Source of the DNA: JASLDZ01 sp964242625
GTDB lineage: Bacteria > Pseudomonadota > Alphaproteobacteria > Caulobacterales > Caulobacteraceae
NCBI GenBank assembly: GCA_964242625.1
Contig: CAXTAO010000002.1
Span: 1 to 64,000 of the forward strand
Direction: 5' to 3'
Length of the DNA stretch: 64,000 nucleotides
The first letter of the stretch is position 1, and each line of letters begins with the position of its first letter. The notes beneath the pieces were generated by a model. It was not told the DNA's origin, searched no databases, and saw only the letters and a list, made by a program, of their open reading frames with translations. Both the position numbers and the translations under genes were made by a program. This document shows positions 19,347 to 25,763 of this stretch, one piece after another.

Positions 19347-21143
19347 ATGGGCCGCTTCGTCTTCAAGCTGCCCGACGTGGGCGAGGGCACCGCCGAGGCC
19401 GAGCTCGTGGCCTGGCACGTGGCGGTGGGCGACCGCGTGGCGGAGGACCAGCCGCTGGCCGACGTGATGACCGACAAGGCCACCGTCGAGCTCACCTCGC
19501 CGGTGGCGGGCGTGGTGCGCGAGCTGCACGGCGCGCCCGGCGACATGCGCGCGGTGAAGAGCGAACTCGTGGTGTTGGAGACGGAGGGCGCGGGCGGCGT
19601 CTCCGACCCGGAGGCCGACGACCAGCGCGTGGTCCCCGCGCCCGCGGGCGAGCGCAACGTGGACGCGCGCGACACGCCGCCCACCACGCCCGCCGTCGAG
19701 CGCCCGACCGCCGTTGAGGGCGACAGCTGCCCCGCGCCCAACGCCGAAGGCATGATCCCGTGCGAGGCCGACGAGACCCCCGCCGCGTCAGGCGCGGGCG
19801 ACTTCACCTTCCGCCTGCCCGACGTGGGCGAGGGCACCGCCGAGGCCGAGCTCGTCGCCTGGCGCGTCGCGGTGGGCGACCGGGTGGAGGAGGACGCGCC
19901 GCTCGCCGACGTTATGACCGACAAGGCGACCGTGGAGCTCACCTCGCCCCGCGCGGGCGTGGTCACCGCGCTCCACGGCGAGGTCGGGCAGATGATCGCG
20001 GTGAAGGGGCCCCTGGTCGAGCTGCACACCGGCGCGGGCGGGCCCTCTCGGTCGCGCGACAGCTCCCCCGCGATTGAAGCGTCTCCCCAGCCGGCGCCTC
20101 GCTCAGCCGAACTCCCCCCTGCGGCGAAGCCGACAGTGGGAGCCTCCACGGTCGCCCCCCGCGACGCCCACCAGCGCGCGCCCGCATCCGCAGGCTTCGC
20201 GCCCTCGCAAGGGTCGGCGCCGCCCGCTCCCGACAAGCCCTCCACCACCCGTGCGCCCGGGGCCAAGCCGCTCGCCAGCCCGGCCGTGCGCCGCCGCGCG
20301 CACGAGCTCGGCCTGCAGCTCCAGTACGTGCCGGGCACGGGGCCGGCCGGGCGCATCGCCCACGCCGACCTCGACGCCTACCTCCAGGGCGGAGCCGCCC
20401 GCGCCGCGTCGAGCGGCCCCTCGGCCGACCCGCGCTACGCGCCACGCGACGGGGTGGACGAGCTCAAGGTCATCGGCCTGCGCCGCCGGATCGCTCAGCA
20501 GATGGCCGAGTCCAAGCGCCGCATCCCCCACTTCATGTACGCCGAGGAGGTGGACGTGACCGAGCTGGAGGAGCTGCGCGCCCACCTCAACGCCACCCGC
20601 GCGAAGGACCAGCCCAAGCTCACCCTCCTGCCGTTCATGATCAGGGCGTTGTGCAAGGCCCTGCCCGGCTACCCCAGCATCAACGCCCGCTATGACGACG
20701 AGGCGGGCGTGCTGCACCGCCACGCCGCCGTGCACATGGGCATCGCCACCCAGACGCCGCAGGGGCTGATCGTGCCGGTCATCCGCCACGCCGAGGCGCT
20801 CGACGTGTGGGCGCTGGCGGCCGAGATCGCGCGCCTGGCCGCCGCCACTCGCGACGGGACCGCCAGGAAGGACGAGCTCTCCGGCTCCACCATCACGCTG
20901 ACGAGCCTGGGCCCGCTCGGCGGGCTGGTCCACGCGCCGGTGGTCAACCACCCGGAGACCGCCATCGTCGGCCCCAACAAAGTTATCGAGCGGCCGGTGG
21001 TGCGCGCGGGCCAGATCGCGGTGCGCAAGATGATGAACGTCAGCTCGTCCTTCGACCACCGCGTGGTCGACGGCTACGACGCCGCCGAGTTCATCCAGAC
21101 GGTGAAGGGCCTCCTGGAGCACCCGGCGACGCTATGGATGTGA
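19347..21143 (+). CDS. bkdB: Branched-chain 2-oxoacid dehydrogenase E2 (acyltransferase) with two lipoyl domains
   Basis: 598 residues, transfers acyl groups from E1 to CoA. Two lipoyl domains (about 1-78 and 150-230) each carry the lipoyl-lysine motif ADVMTDKATVELTSP. A long Pro/Ala/Ser linker follows, then the E3/E1-binding domain (ASPAVRRRAHELGLQLQYVPGTGPAGRIAHADLDAYL, about 311-347), then the catalytic domain ending in SSSFDHRVVDGYDAAEFI with the active-site His. Most branched-chain E2s have one lipoyl domain, so the duplication is unusual for the family. The linker is partly encoded by a REP-like hairpin. The stop codon lies in the target-like repeat of the GIY-YIG element. Confidence 0.93.
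   Translation: MGRFVFKLPDVGEGTAEAELVAWHVAVGDRVAEDQPLADVMTDKATVELTSPVAGVVRELHGAPGDMRAVKSELVVLETEGAGGVSDPEADDQRVVPAPAGERNVDARDTPPTTPAVERPTAVEGDSCPAPNAEGMIPCEADETPAASGAGDFTFRLPDVGEGTAEAELVAWRVAVGDRVEEDAPLADVMTDKATVELTSPRAGVVTALHGEVGQMIAVKGPLVELHTGAGGPSRSRDSSPAIEASPQPAPRSAELPPAAKPTVGASTVAPRDAHQRAPASAGFAPSQGSAPPAPDKPSTTRAPGAKPLASPAVRRRAHELGLQLQYVPGTGPAGRIAHADLDAYLQGGAARAASSGPSADPRYAPRDGVDELKVIGLRRRIAQQMAESKRRIPHFMYAEEVDVTELEELRAHLNATRAKDQPKLTLLPFMIRALCKALPGYPSINARYDDEAGVLHRHAAVHMGIATQTPQGLIVPVIRHAEALDVWALAAEIARLAAATRDGTARKDELSGSTITLTSLGPLGGLVHAPVVNHPETAIVGPNKVIERPVVRAGQIAVRKMMNVSSSFDHRVVDGYDAAEFIQTVKGLLEHPATLWM
20051..20142. repeat. REP-like palindromic sequence inside the E2 linker coding region
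   Basis: Two palindromes lie close together in coding sequence. One is GTCGCGCGAC at 20051-20060, followed by AGCTCCCCC. The other is a hairpin at 20112-20142 with outer CTCCC/GGGAG arms and an inner CGGC-GAA-GCCG stem. GC-rich elements with GGGGGAG arms and a CGGCGAAGCCG core are common between genes in Caulobacterales. Here the sequence is translated in frame (SAELPPAAKPTVGAS) within a disordered linker, where an insertion would be tolerated. Identity as a mobile repeat is inferred. Confidence 0.5.
21137..21143. repeat. Left copy of 7-bp direct repeat GATGTGA (candidate target-site duplication)
   Basis: GATGTGA contains the last sense codon (ATG) and stop (TGA) of the E2 gene. The second copy at 21576-21582 contains the GTG start of the E3 gene. 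Seven bases can match by chance, but the copies sit exactly where removal restores an overlapping stop/start. Confidence 0.6.
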
Positions 21144-21154
21144 TCCGCTTCACG

Positions 21155-21194
21155 CTCCGCTCATCCCCGCGCATGCGCGGATCCAGGCTGGCTT
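21155..21194 (+). repeat. Left inverted repeat (IR-L) of the GIY-YIG element
   Basis: Forty bases beginning CTCCGCTCATCCCCGCGCAT and ending AGGCTGGCTT. They match the reverse complement of 21534-21573 at 39 of 40 positions. The repeat itself contains a hairpin: ATCCCCGC, a GCAT loop, then GCGCGGAT. The right copy has the fully complementary GCGGGGAT arm, so the single mismatch lies in the left stem. The ATCCCCGC/GCGGGGAT core resembles short palindromic repeats scattered through many alphaproteobacterial genomes. Confidence 0.9.
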
Positions 21195-21202
21195 AGCGGC
21201 GC

Positions 21203-21577
21203 ATGTTCTACGCCTACATGCTCGCCAGCGATCGCAATGGTACTCTCTACGTCGGCCACACCGACGACCTGATCGAGCGCGTGCGCCAGCATAGGGAGAA
21301 GGAGCGGGCCGGGTTCACCGCCCGGTACGGTGTCGACCGGCTCGTCTGGTACGAAGCGCATCACGACCGTGACGGCGCGTTCCGGCGAGAGCGCCAGATC
21401 AAGAAATGGTATCGCGCGTGGAAGCTACGGACGATCGAAGCCGGCAATCCGGAGTGGCGTGACCTCTACGACGACCTGATCAAGCCTGAGCAGTCGCTGC
21501 ATCCGGATTTGGCAGGCTGGTCTCAGACGACGCAAGCCAGCCTGGATCCCCGCATGCGCGGGGATGAGCGGAGTTGA
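21203..21577 (+). CDS. GIY-YIG nuclease family protein (UPF0213-like) carried by the element
   Basis: 124 residues, single-domain GIY-YIG endonuclease of the YhbQ/UPF0213 type. The GIY strand is FYAYMLAS, YIG is TLYVGHTDDL, then the catalytic Arg helix LIERVRQHREK. It continues with FTARYGVDRLVWYEAHHDRDGAFRRERQIKKWYRAWKLRTIE with the conserved Glu. The last 13 residues (ASLDPRMRGDERS) are the translated right inverted repeat, and its TGA stop is completed by flanking target DNA. Probably nicks or cuts DNA and may act on the repeats that flank it. Host housekeeping roles are less likely given the location. One nt separates it from the E3 GTG. Confidence 0.85.
   Translation: MFYAYMLASDRNGTLYVGHTDDLIERVRQHREKERAGFTARYGVDRLVWYEAHHDRDGAFRRERQIKKWYRAWKLRTIEAGNPEWRDLYDDLIKPEQSLHPDLAGWSQTTQASLDPRMRGDERS
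21534..21573 (-). repeat. Right inverted repeat (IR-R) of the GIY-YIG element
   Basis: Reverse complement of IR-L with one mismatch. It encodes the C-terminus of the GIY-YIG protein and supplies an ATG at 21564 in frame with the E3 gene. It holds a perfect internal hairpin (ATCCCCGC/GCGGGGAT around GCAT). Confidence 0.9.
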
Positions 21578-21582
21578 TGTGA
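21576..21582. repeat. Right copy of 7-bp direct repeat GATGTGA
   Basis: Matches 21137-21143 exactly. Contains the proposed ancestral GTG start of the E3 gene (21579-21581) followed by A, as in the GTGA overlap. Confidence 0.6.
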
Positions 21583-23003
21583 CTGAGACCCTCACCCCCA
21601 CCGTGCTCGTCGTCGGCGGCGGGCCGGGCGGCTATGTGGCCGCGATCCGCTGCGGCCAGCTCGGGCTGGACACCGTGCTCGTCGACGGCGAGCGGCTGGG
21701 CGGCACCTGCCTGATCCGTGGCTGCATCCCCTCCAAGACGCTCATCCACGTCGCCTCCGAGGTGGAGACCATGCGGCGCGCAGCCGCGGGCGGCCGCCAC
21801 GGCGTGCGCCTGAGCTCGCCCCCCAGCGTCGACATGGCCGAGACCGTTCGCTGGAAGGAGACGGTGGTCGACAAGCTGAACGGCGGCGTCGCGAACCTCC
21901 TCAAGCGCGCCAAGGTGCGCGTGGTGCAGGGTTTCGGCCGCTTCTCCGACGCCAAGACCTGCACGGTGGAGACCGACGGCGGCCCAGTGGTGATCCGTCC
22001 GCAGAACGTCATCCTGGCCACCGGGTCCAAGTCCGTCGAGCTGCCGCACATCCCGTTCTCCGGTCCGGGCGGCGGCCCGGTGATCGGCTCCACCGAGGCG
22101 TTGTCCCTGCCCGAGCTGCCGCGGCGGCTCGTGGTGGTGGGCGCCGGCTACATCGGGCTCGAGCTCGGCATCGCCTTCCGGAAGTTCGGCGCGGAGGTGA
22201 CGATCGTGGAGGCGCAGGACCGCATCCTGCCGCTCTACGACGACCAGCTGACGAGCCCCGTGCGCCGCTGGCTGGAGAAGCACGGGGTGGCGCTGCGCCT
22301 CGGCGCCAAGGCGCAGGCCCTTGAGGCGGACGGGAACGGCCACGCGCTGGTGATCGAGACCGCGGAGGGCCAGACCGAGCGCCTGCCCGCCGACCGCGTG
22401 CTCGTCACCGTGGGCCGGCGCCCCGCGACCGAGGGCTGGGGGCTGGAGGAGACGGGCGTGGCCACCGACGGGCGCTTCGTGCGGGTGGACGACGGGTGTC
22501 GCACCAACGTGCGCGGCGTCTACGCCATCGGCGATCTCGTGGGCGAGCCCATGCTGGCGCACAAGGCCTCCGCCCAGGGCGAGATGGTGGCCGAGATCAT
22601 CGCGGGGCGCGCGCGCCGCTTCGCGCCCGTGAGCGTGTCGGCGGTGTGCTTCACCGAGCCGGAGGTGGTCTGCGCCGGCCTCCTGCCCACCGACCCTGGC
22701 GGGAGCGGGCCCGACGTCCAGGTCGGCGTCTTCCCGTTCCAGGCCAACGGCCGCGCGCTCTCCATGGAGGCGGGCGACGACGGGGGCTTCGTGCGCGTGC
22801 TGTCCTCCAAGGCGGACGGGCGGCTCCTGGGCGTGCAGGCGGTGGGCGCGCACGTGAGCGAGCTCGTCGCCGAGTTCACCCTGGCGCTGGAGATGGGCGC
22901 CACGCTGGAGGACGTCGCCGGGACGATCCACGTCCATCCCACCCTGTCGGAGGGCTTCCACGAGGCGGTGCAGCGCACGCTGGGCCACGCCATCCACATC
23001 TGA
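21579..23003 (+). CDS. lpdV: Dihydrolipoyl dehydrogenase (E3) of the branched-chain complex
   Basis: Reoxidises the E2 lipoyl groups with NAD+, an FAD flavoprotein. 474 residues from the GTG at 21579. FAD site VLVVGGGPGGYVAAIRCGQLG, redox disulfide GGTCLIRGCIPSK (about residues 38-50), second nucleotide site RLVVVGAGYIGLELGIAF, GDLVGEPMLAHKA, and the C-terminal His-Glu dyad HVHPTLSEGFHEA. A start at ATG 21564, supplied by the inserted inverted repeat, would add five residues. GTG is preferred because it reconstructs the pre-insertion junction. No other bkd gene follows; tRNA-Ser is next. Confidence 0.94.
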   Translation: MTETLTPTVLVVGGGPGGYVAAIRCGQLGLDTVLVDGERLGGTCLIRGCIPSKTLIHVASEVETMRRAAAGGRHGVRLSSPPSVDMAETVRWKETVVDKLNGGVANLLKRAKVRVVQGFGRFSDAKTCTVETDGGPVVIRPQNVILATGSKSVELPHIPFSGPGGGPVIGSTEALSLPELPRRLVVVGAGYIGLELGIAFRKFGAEVTIVEAQDRILPLYDDQLTSPVRRWLEKHGVALRLGAKAQALEADGNGHALVIETAEGQTERLPADRVLVTVGRRPATEGWGLEETGVATDGRFVRVDDGCRTNVRGVYAIGDLVGEPMLAHKASAQGEMVAEIIAGRARRFAPVSVSAVCFTEPEVVCAGLLPTDPGGSGPDVQVGVFPFQANGRALSMEAGDDGGFVRVLSSKADGRLLGVQAVGAHVSELVAEFTLALEMGATLEDVAGTIHVHPTLSEGFHEAVQRTLGHAIHI

Positions 23004-23032
23004 GCGCGGGGGCACCGCGGCCGGCGCGAGGC

Positions 23033-23059
23033 TTGTCGCCCGCGGGCGGCTCCTATATC
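23033..23059 (+). promoter_or_regulatory. Candidate housekeeping promoter of tRNA-Ser (Caulobacter-type)
   Basis: TTGTCGC at 23033-23039, 13 nt, CTATATC at 23053-23059. This fits the Caulobacter housekeeping pattern TTGACG(S)-N10-14-GCTANAWC. It lies about 41 nt upstream of the mature tRNA. A 7-bp GC hairpin (CCGGGGC-GCGA-GCCCCGG, 23074-23091) sits in the leader. Confidence 0.6.
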
Positions 23060-23100
23060 CCGCCCCATCCGCACCGGGGCGCGAGCCCCGGGCCGCGCGG

Positions 23101-23190
23101 GGTGAGGTGGCGGAGTGGTCGATCGCGCACGCTTGGAAAGCGTGTTTAGGTGAAAGCCTAACGAGGGTTCGAATCCCTCTCTCACCGCCA
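23101..23190 (+). tRNA. tRNA-Ser (anticodon GGA)
   Basis: 90 nt class II tRNA including encoded CCA. Acceptor arm GGTGAGG pairs with TCTCACC (one G-U), followed by discriminator G and CCA. The anticodon loop is CTTGGAAAG with anticodon GGA, reading UCC/UCU. A long variable arm (TTTAGGTGAAAGCCTAA) identifies serine, and GGTTCGAATCC forms the T-loop. Directly downstream of the bkd operon with its own promoter-like sequence. Confidence 0.97.
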
Positions 23191-23336
23191 CCGCCGGCGG
23201 GGCGTGACGCTCTCGAGGCGGGTTCGCGCCGGTAGGGCGGCTCGGTGTCGGATGGTCGTCTTGCAAGGCTTGGCCGGACGCCTTAGCCCCGATGGGCCGC
23301 GGAGGGCGAAGAGCCTCGCGGCGTGGAGGGGGCTCC

Positions 23337-25100
23337 ATGCTGACGGTGCTGGCCATCCTGCTCGCGGCCGCGGTGGTGTTCGTATCGCTGTCGCGCCGGG
23401 CGGGTTTCGGCTCCATCGTGGGCTATCTCGTCGCGGGGGTGGCGATCGGCCCGTCGGGCCTGCGCTTCGTCACCGACGTCCACAGCATCAGCGAGATCTC
23501 CGAACTCGGCGTGCTCATGCTCCTGTTCCTGATCGGGCTGGAGCTGCGGCTCCCCCGCATCTGGGCCATGCGCCGGTCGGTGTTCGGGCTGGGGCTCGCG
23601 CAGCTCCTCGCGACGGGCGCGCTGCTCGCGCTGGCGGCGACGCTGGCGGGGGCCGACCGGCGCGCCGCGGTGATCCTGGGCCTGGGCGCGGCGCTCTCCT
23701 CCACCGCCATCGTGCTGCCGCTCCTGGCCGAGCGCGATCTCTTGAAGCTCGGCTCGGGCCGCGACGCCTTCGCCGTGCTCCTGTTTCAGGACCTCGCCTC
23801 GGTGCCGCTGATCGCGGCCGTGCCGCTGTTCGCCGGCCACACCGCCTCCGGGCCGGTCTGGCCGGAGGTGGTGAAGGCGATGGTCGCGGTGGCGGCGATC
23901 CTCCTCGGCGGCCGATACCTCGTCGGACCCTTGTTCCGCGCGGTGGGGGGCGTGCGCACGCGCGAGGTGTTCACCGCGACCGCGCTCCTGGTCGTGGCGG
24001 CGGCGGCGGCGCTGGCGGGGCTTGCGGGCCTCCCCATGTCGCTCGGCGCGTTCGCCGCGGGGGTGGTGCTTTCCGAAAGCCAGTACCGACACGAGCTGCA
24101 GGCCGACGTTGAGCCTTTCGAGGGGCTGCTGCTCGGCTTCTTCTTCATGTCGGTCGGCATGTCGGCCGATCTCCGGCTGGCGGTGCGCGAGCCCGCCAAC
24201 ATCCTCCTGGGCGTGGTGGGGCTCCTCGGGATCAAGGCGGCCACGGCGTTCGTGCTGGGGCGGCTGCGCGGTCAGGCGACGGACACGGCCGTGCGCTTCG
24301 CCCTGGCCATCCCGCAGGGGAGCGAGTTCGCCTTCGTGCTGTTCGGCGCGGCGGTGGCCGCCGGCGCGCTGCCCGCCGTCGCCTCGGCGCGCGCGACGCT
24401 CGTGATCGCGCTCTCCATGCTGGCGAGCCCCGTGCTGTTCGCGTTGTCGGAGCGCTGGCTCATGCCGCGCCTCCTGAAGTCGCGGGCGGCCCCGACCGTC
24501 GACGGGCTGAGCGAGGTCAAGCCTGCGCCCGTGCTGATCTGCGGCTTCGGCCGCTTCGGCCAGATCGTCGGCCGCACGCTCCGGGCGCGGTCGATCCCGT
24601 TCACCGCCATCGATGTCGAGCCCGAGGTCATCGAGCAGTTGCTGCGCTTCGGCCACAAGGTGTTTTACGGCGACGCGACCCGGCTCGACCTCCTGCGCGG
24701 CGCAGGCGCGGCGCAGGCCCGGCTGATCATCCTCGCCCTACCCGATCCCGAGCCCTCGGCCGTCGCCGCCAAGCTGATTCGCGAGAACTTTCCGGACGTG
24801 CGCGTGCTGGCCCGGGCCCGCAACCGCCAGCACGTCTACGAACTGCGCGAGCTCGGCGTGCAGGAGGTGGTGCGCGAAACCTTCTTCTCCAGCCTGCGCC
24901 TGACCGAGCTCGCACTGCGCGCGCTGGGAGACACGGAGGCCCAGGCGCGTCGCACCGTGCAGAAGTTCCGTGAACACGACGAAGGCATGCTCGATCGCGC
25001 CTTCGCCTTCCGCGGCGACGACGCCCAGCTCGCTCAGACCTCGCGGGAGGCGGCGGCGGAGTTCAAGACGCTCCTGGAAGCCGACGAGATGAACGGCTAG
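23337..25100 (+). CDS. Kef-type monovalent cation/proton antiporter with TrkA-N domain
   Basis: 587 residues. An N-terminal CPA2 antiporter domain of about 12 helices (GYLVAGVAIGPSGLRFV at about 30-46, LMLLFLIGLELRLPRIW, LSSTAIVLPLLAERD, SLGAFAAGVVLSES, GFFFMSVGMSADL, IPQGSEFAFVLF) is followed by an RCK/TrkA-N domain (VLICGFGRFGQIVGRTLRARSIPFTAIDVE, about 399-430). This is the KefB/KefC layout for K+/H+ exchange gated by nucleotide or glutathione adducts. No KefF/KefG partner is adjacent. GGAGGGGG precedes the ATG at 23337, which places the first helix at the N-terminus. Confidence 0.92.
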   Translation: MLTVLAILLAAAVVFVSLSRRAGFGSIVGYLVAGVAIGPSGLRFVTDVHSISEISELGVLMLLFLIGLELRLPRIWAMRRSVFGLGLAQLLATGALLALAATLAGADRRAAVILGLGAALSSTAIVLPLLAERDLLKLGSGRDAFAVLLFQDLASVPLIAAVPLFAGHTASGPVWPEVVKAMVAVAAILLGGRYLVGPLFRAVGGVRTREVFTATALLVVAAAAALAGLAGLPMSLGAFAAGVVLSESQYRHELQADVEPFEGLLLGFFFMSVGMSADLRLAVREPANILLGVVGLLGIKAATAFVLGRLRGQATDTAVRFALAIPQGSEFAFVLFGAAVAAGALPAVASARATLVIALSMLASPVLFALSERWLMPRLLKSRAAPTVDGLSEVKPAPVLICGFGRFGQIVGRTLRARSIPFTAIDVEPEVIEQLLRFGHKVFYGDATRLDLLRGAGAAQARLIILALPDPEPSAVAAKLIRENFPDVRVLARARNRQHVYELRELGVQEVVRETFFSSLRLTELALRALGDTEAQARRTVQKFREHDEGMLDRAFAFRGDDAQLAQTSREAAAEFKTLLEADEMNG

Positions 25101-25103
25101 GCG

Positions 25104-25117
25104 GGCCGACCTCGGCC
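25104..25117. terminator. Hairpin between convergent Kef-type and TspO genes
   Basis: GGCCGA-CC-TCGGCC in the 34-nt gap between two convergent stops. No T-run. Likely a two-way terminator by position only. Confidence 0.35.
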
Positions 25118-25134
25118 GCACCCCGGCCCCGCAT

Positions 25135-25662
25135 TCAGCGTGGGAGCCAACCGCTCCGGTTGCGGCGGCGCAGCTCCACCGCGAGGAGCGTCGCGAACGC
25201 CAGCCATCCGACGACGGGCAGCATCAGCCGCGCGGCGGGCCGGTCGACGCGGCGCGCGGCGACGGCGGCGGTCGCGCCCGCCGCGAGCATGGCGCCGGCC
25301 GCGAGCGCGCTCGCGCCCAGCCGACGTTCGCGGAAGAACACCCAAGGGAAGCCGGCCAGCCCCGCGAGCACCCCCGCCCAGCCGGCGACGGCGACGTCCC
25401 GAGAAGTCGAGGCCGGCGCGCGCAGCAGGCGGTAGCCGGCGGCGACCAAGAGGCCCTCGAGAACGCCCCAGGTCGCGCCGACCACGGGACCCGGCGGGGT
25501 GAAGCCGGGCTTCTTCAGGCCGAGGTACCATACCGCGGCGCGCGGGCGCTGGGGGCCGTTCGCGCCCCCCGCCGCGGCGCAGGCCAGCACCGCGAGACCC
25601 GCGATGGCGGCGGCGGCCGGCCTCGGCAGCGCGGGAGCTTGCGAGCGTTGTTCCGGCGTCAT
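25135..25662 (-). CDS. tspO: TspO/MBR family membrane protein
   Basis: 175 residues with five hydrophobic segments and the family signature WYLGLKKPGFTPPGPVVGATWGVLEGLLVAAGYRLL (about residues 46-80). A late Trp-rich helix is only weakly conserved (VVGWLAFATLLAVELRRRN). TspO binds porphyrins and other ligands in the outer or inner membrane and modulates tetrapyrrole and stress responses. The ATG at 25660-25662 is chosen over one five codons earlier. Confidence 0.87.
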   Translation of the reverse strand: MTPEQRSQAPALPRPAAAAIAGLAVLACAAAGGANGPQRPRAAVWYLGLKKPGFTPPGPVVGATWGVLEGLLVAAGYRLLRAPASTSRDVAVAGWAGVLAGLAGFPWVFFRERRLGASALAAGAMLAAGATAAVAARRVDRPAARLMLPVVGWLAFATLLAVELRRRNRSGWLPR

Positions 25663-25763
25663 GCCGCACGCTAGCACGCGCTTCGGTCCTGGGCCTCGCC
25701 TTCGGGCGCGCGCGCCGGCGAAAACACGGCTAGATTGAGCAGGCTCCGGCGGAGGCCATCGGC

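Larger units (their letters stand above)
21144..21575 (+). mobile_element. Inverted-repeat-flanked GIY-YIG nuclease element inserted between E2 and E3 genes
   Basis: A 432-bp unit bounded by a 7-bp direct repeat GATGTGA (21137-21143 and 21576-21582). It carries near-terminal 40-bp inverted repeats (21155-21194 and 21534-21573, one mismatch) and one ORF, a GIY-YIG nuclease. Removing the unit plus one GATGTGA leaves ...TGGATGTGACTGAG..., in which the E2 stop and the E3 GTG start overlap as GTGA, the same junction used by many gene pairs here. The inside of the unit is visibly less GC-rich than its flanks. The 11 nt left of IR-L and 2 nt right of IR-R make the ends asymmetric, so exact borders are uncertain. 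The mobility mechanism is unknown. Confidence 0.7.

Noticed and set aside
21564..21578. ATG 21564 as native start of the E3 gene
   Set aside because: It belongs to the inserted inverted repeat. The GTG at 21579 restores the overlapping junction in the reconstructed empty site. It may still be used today.
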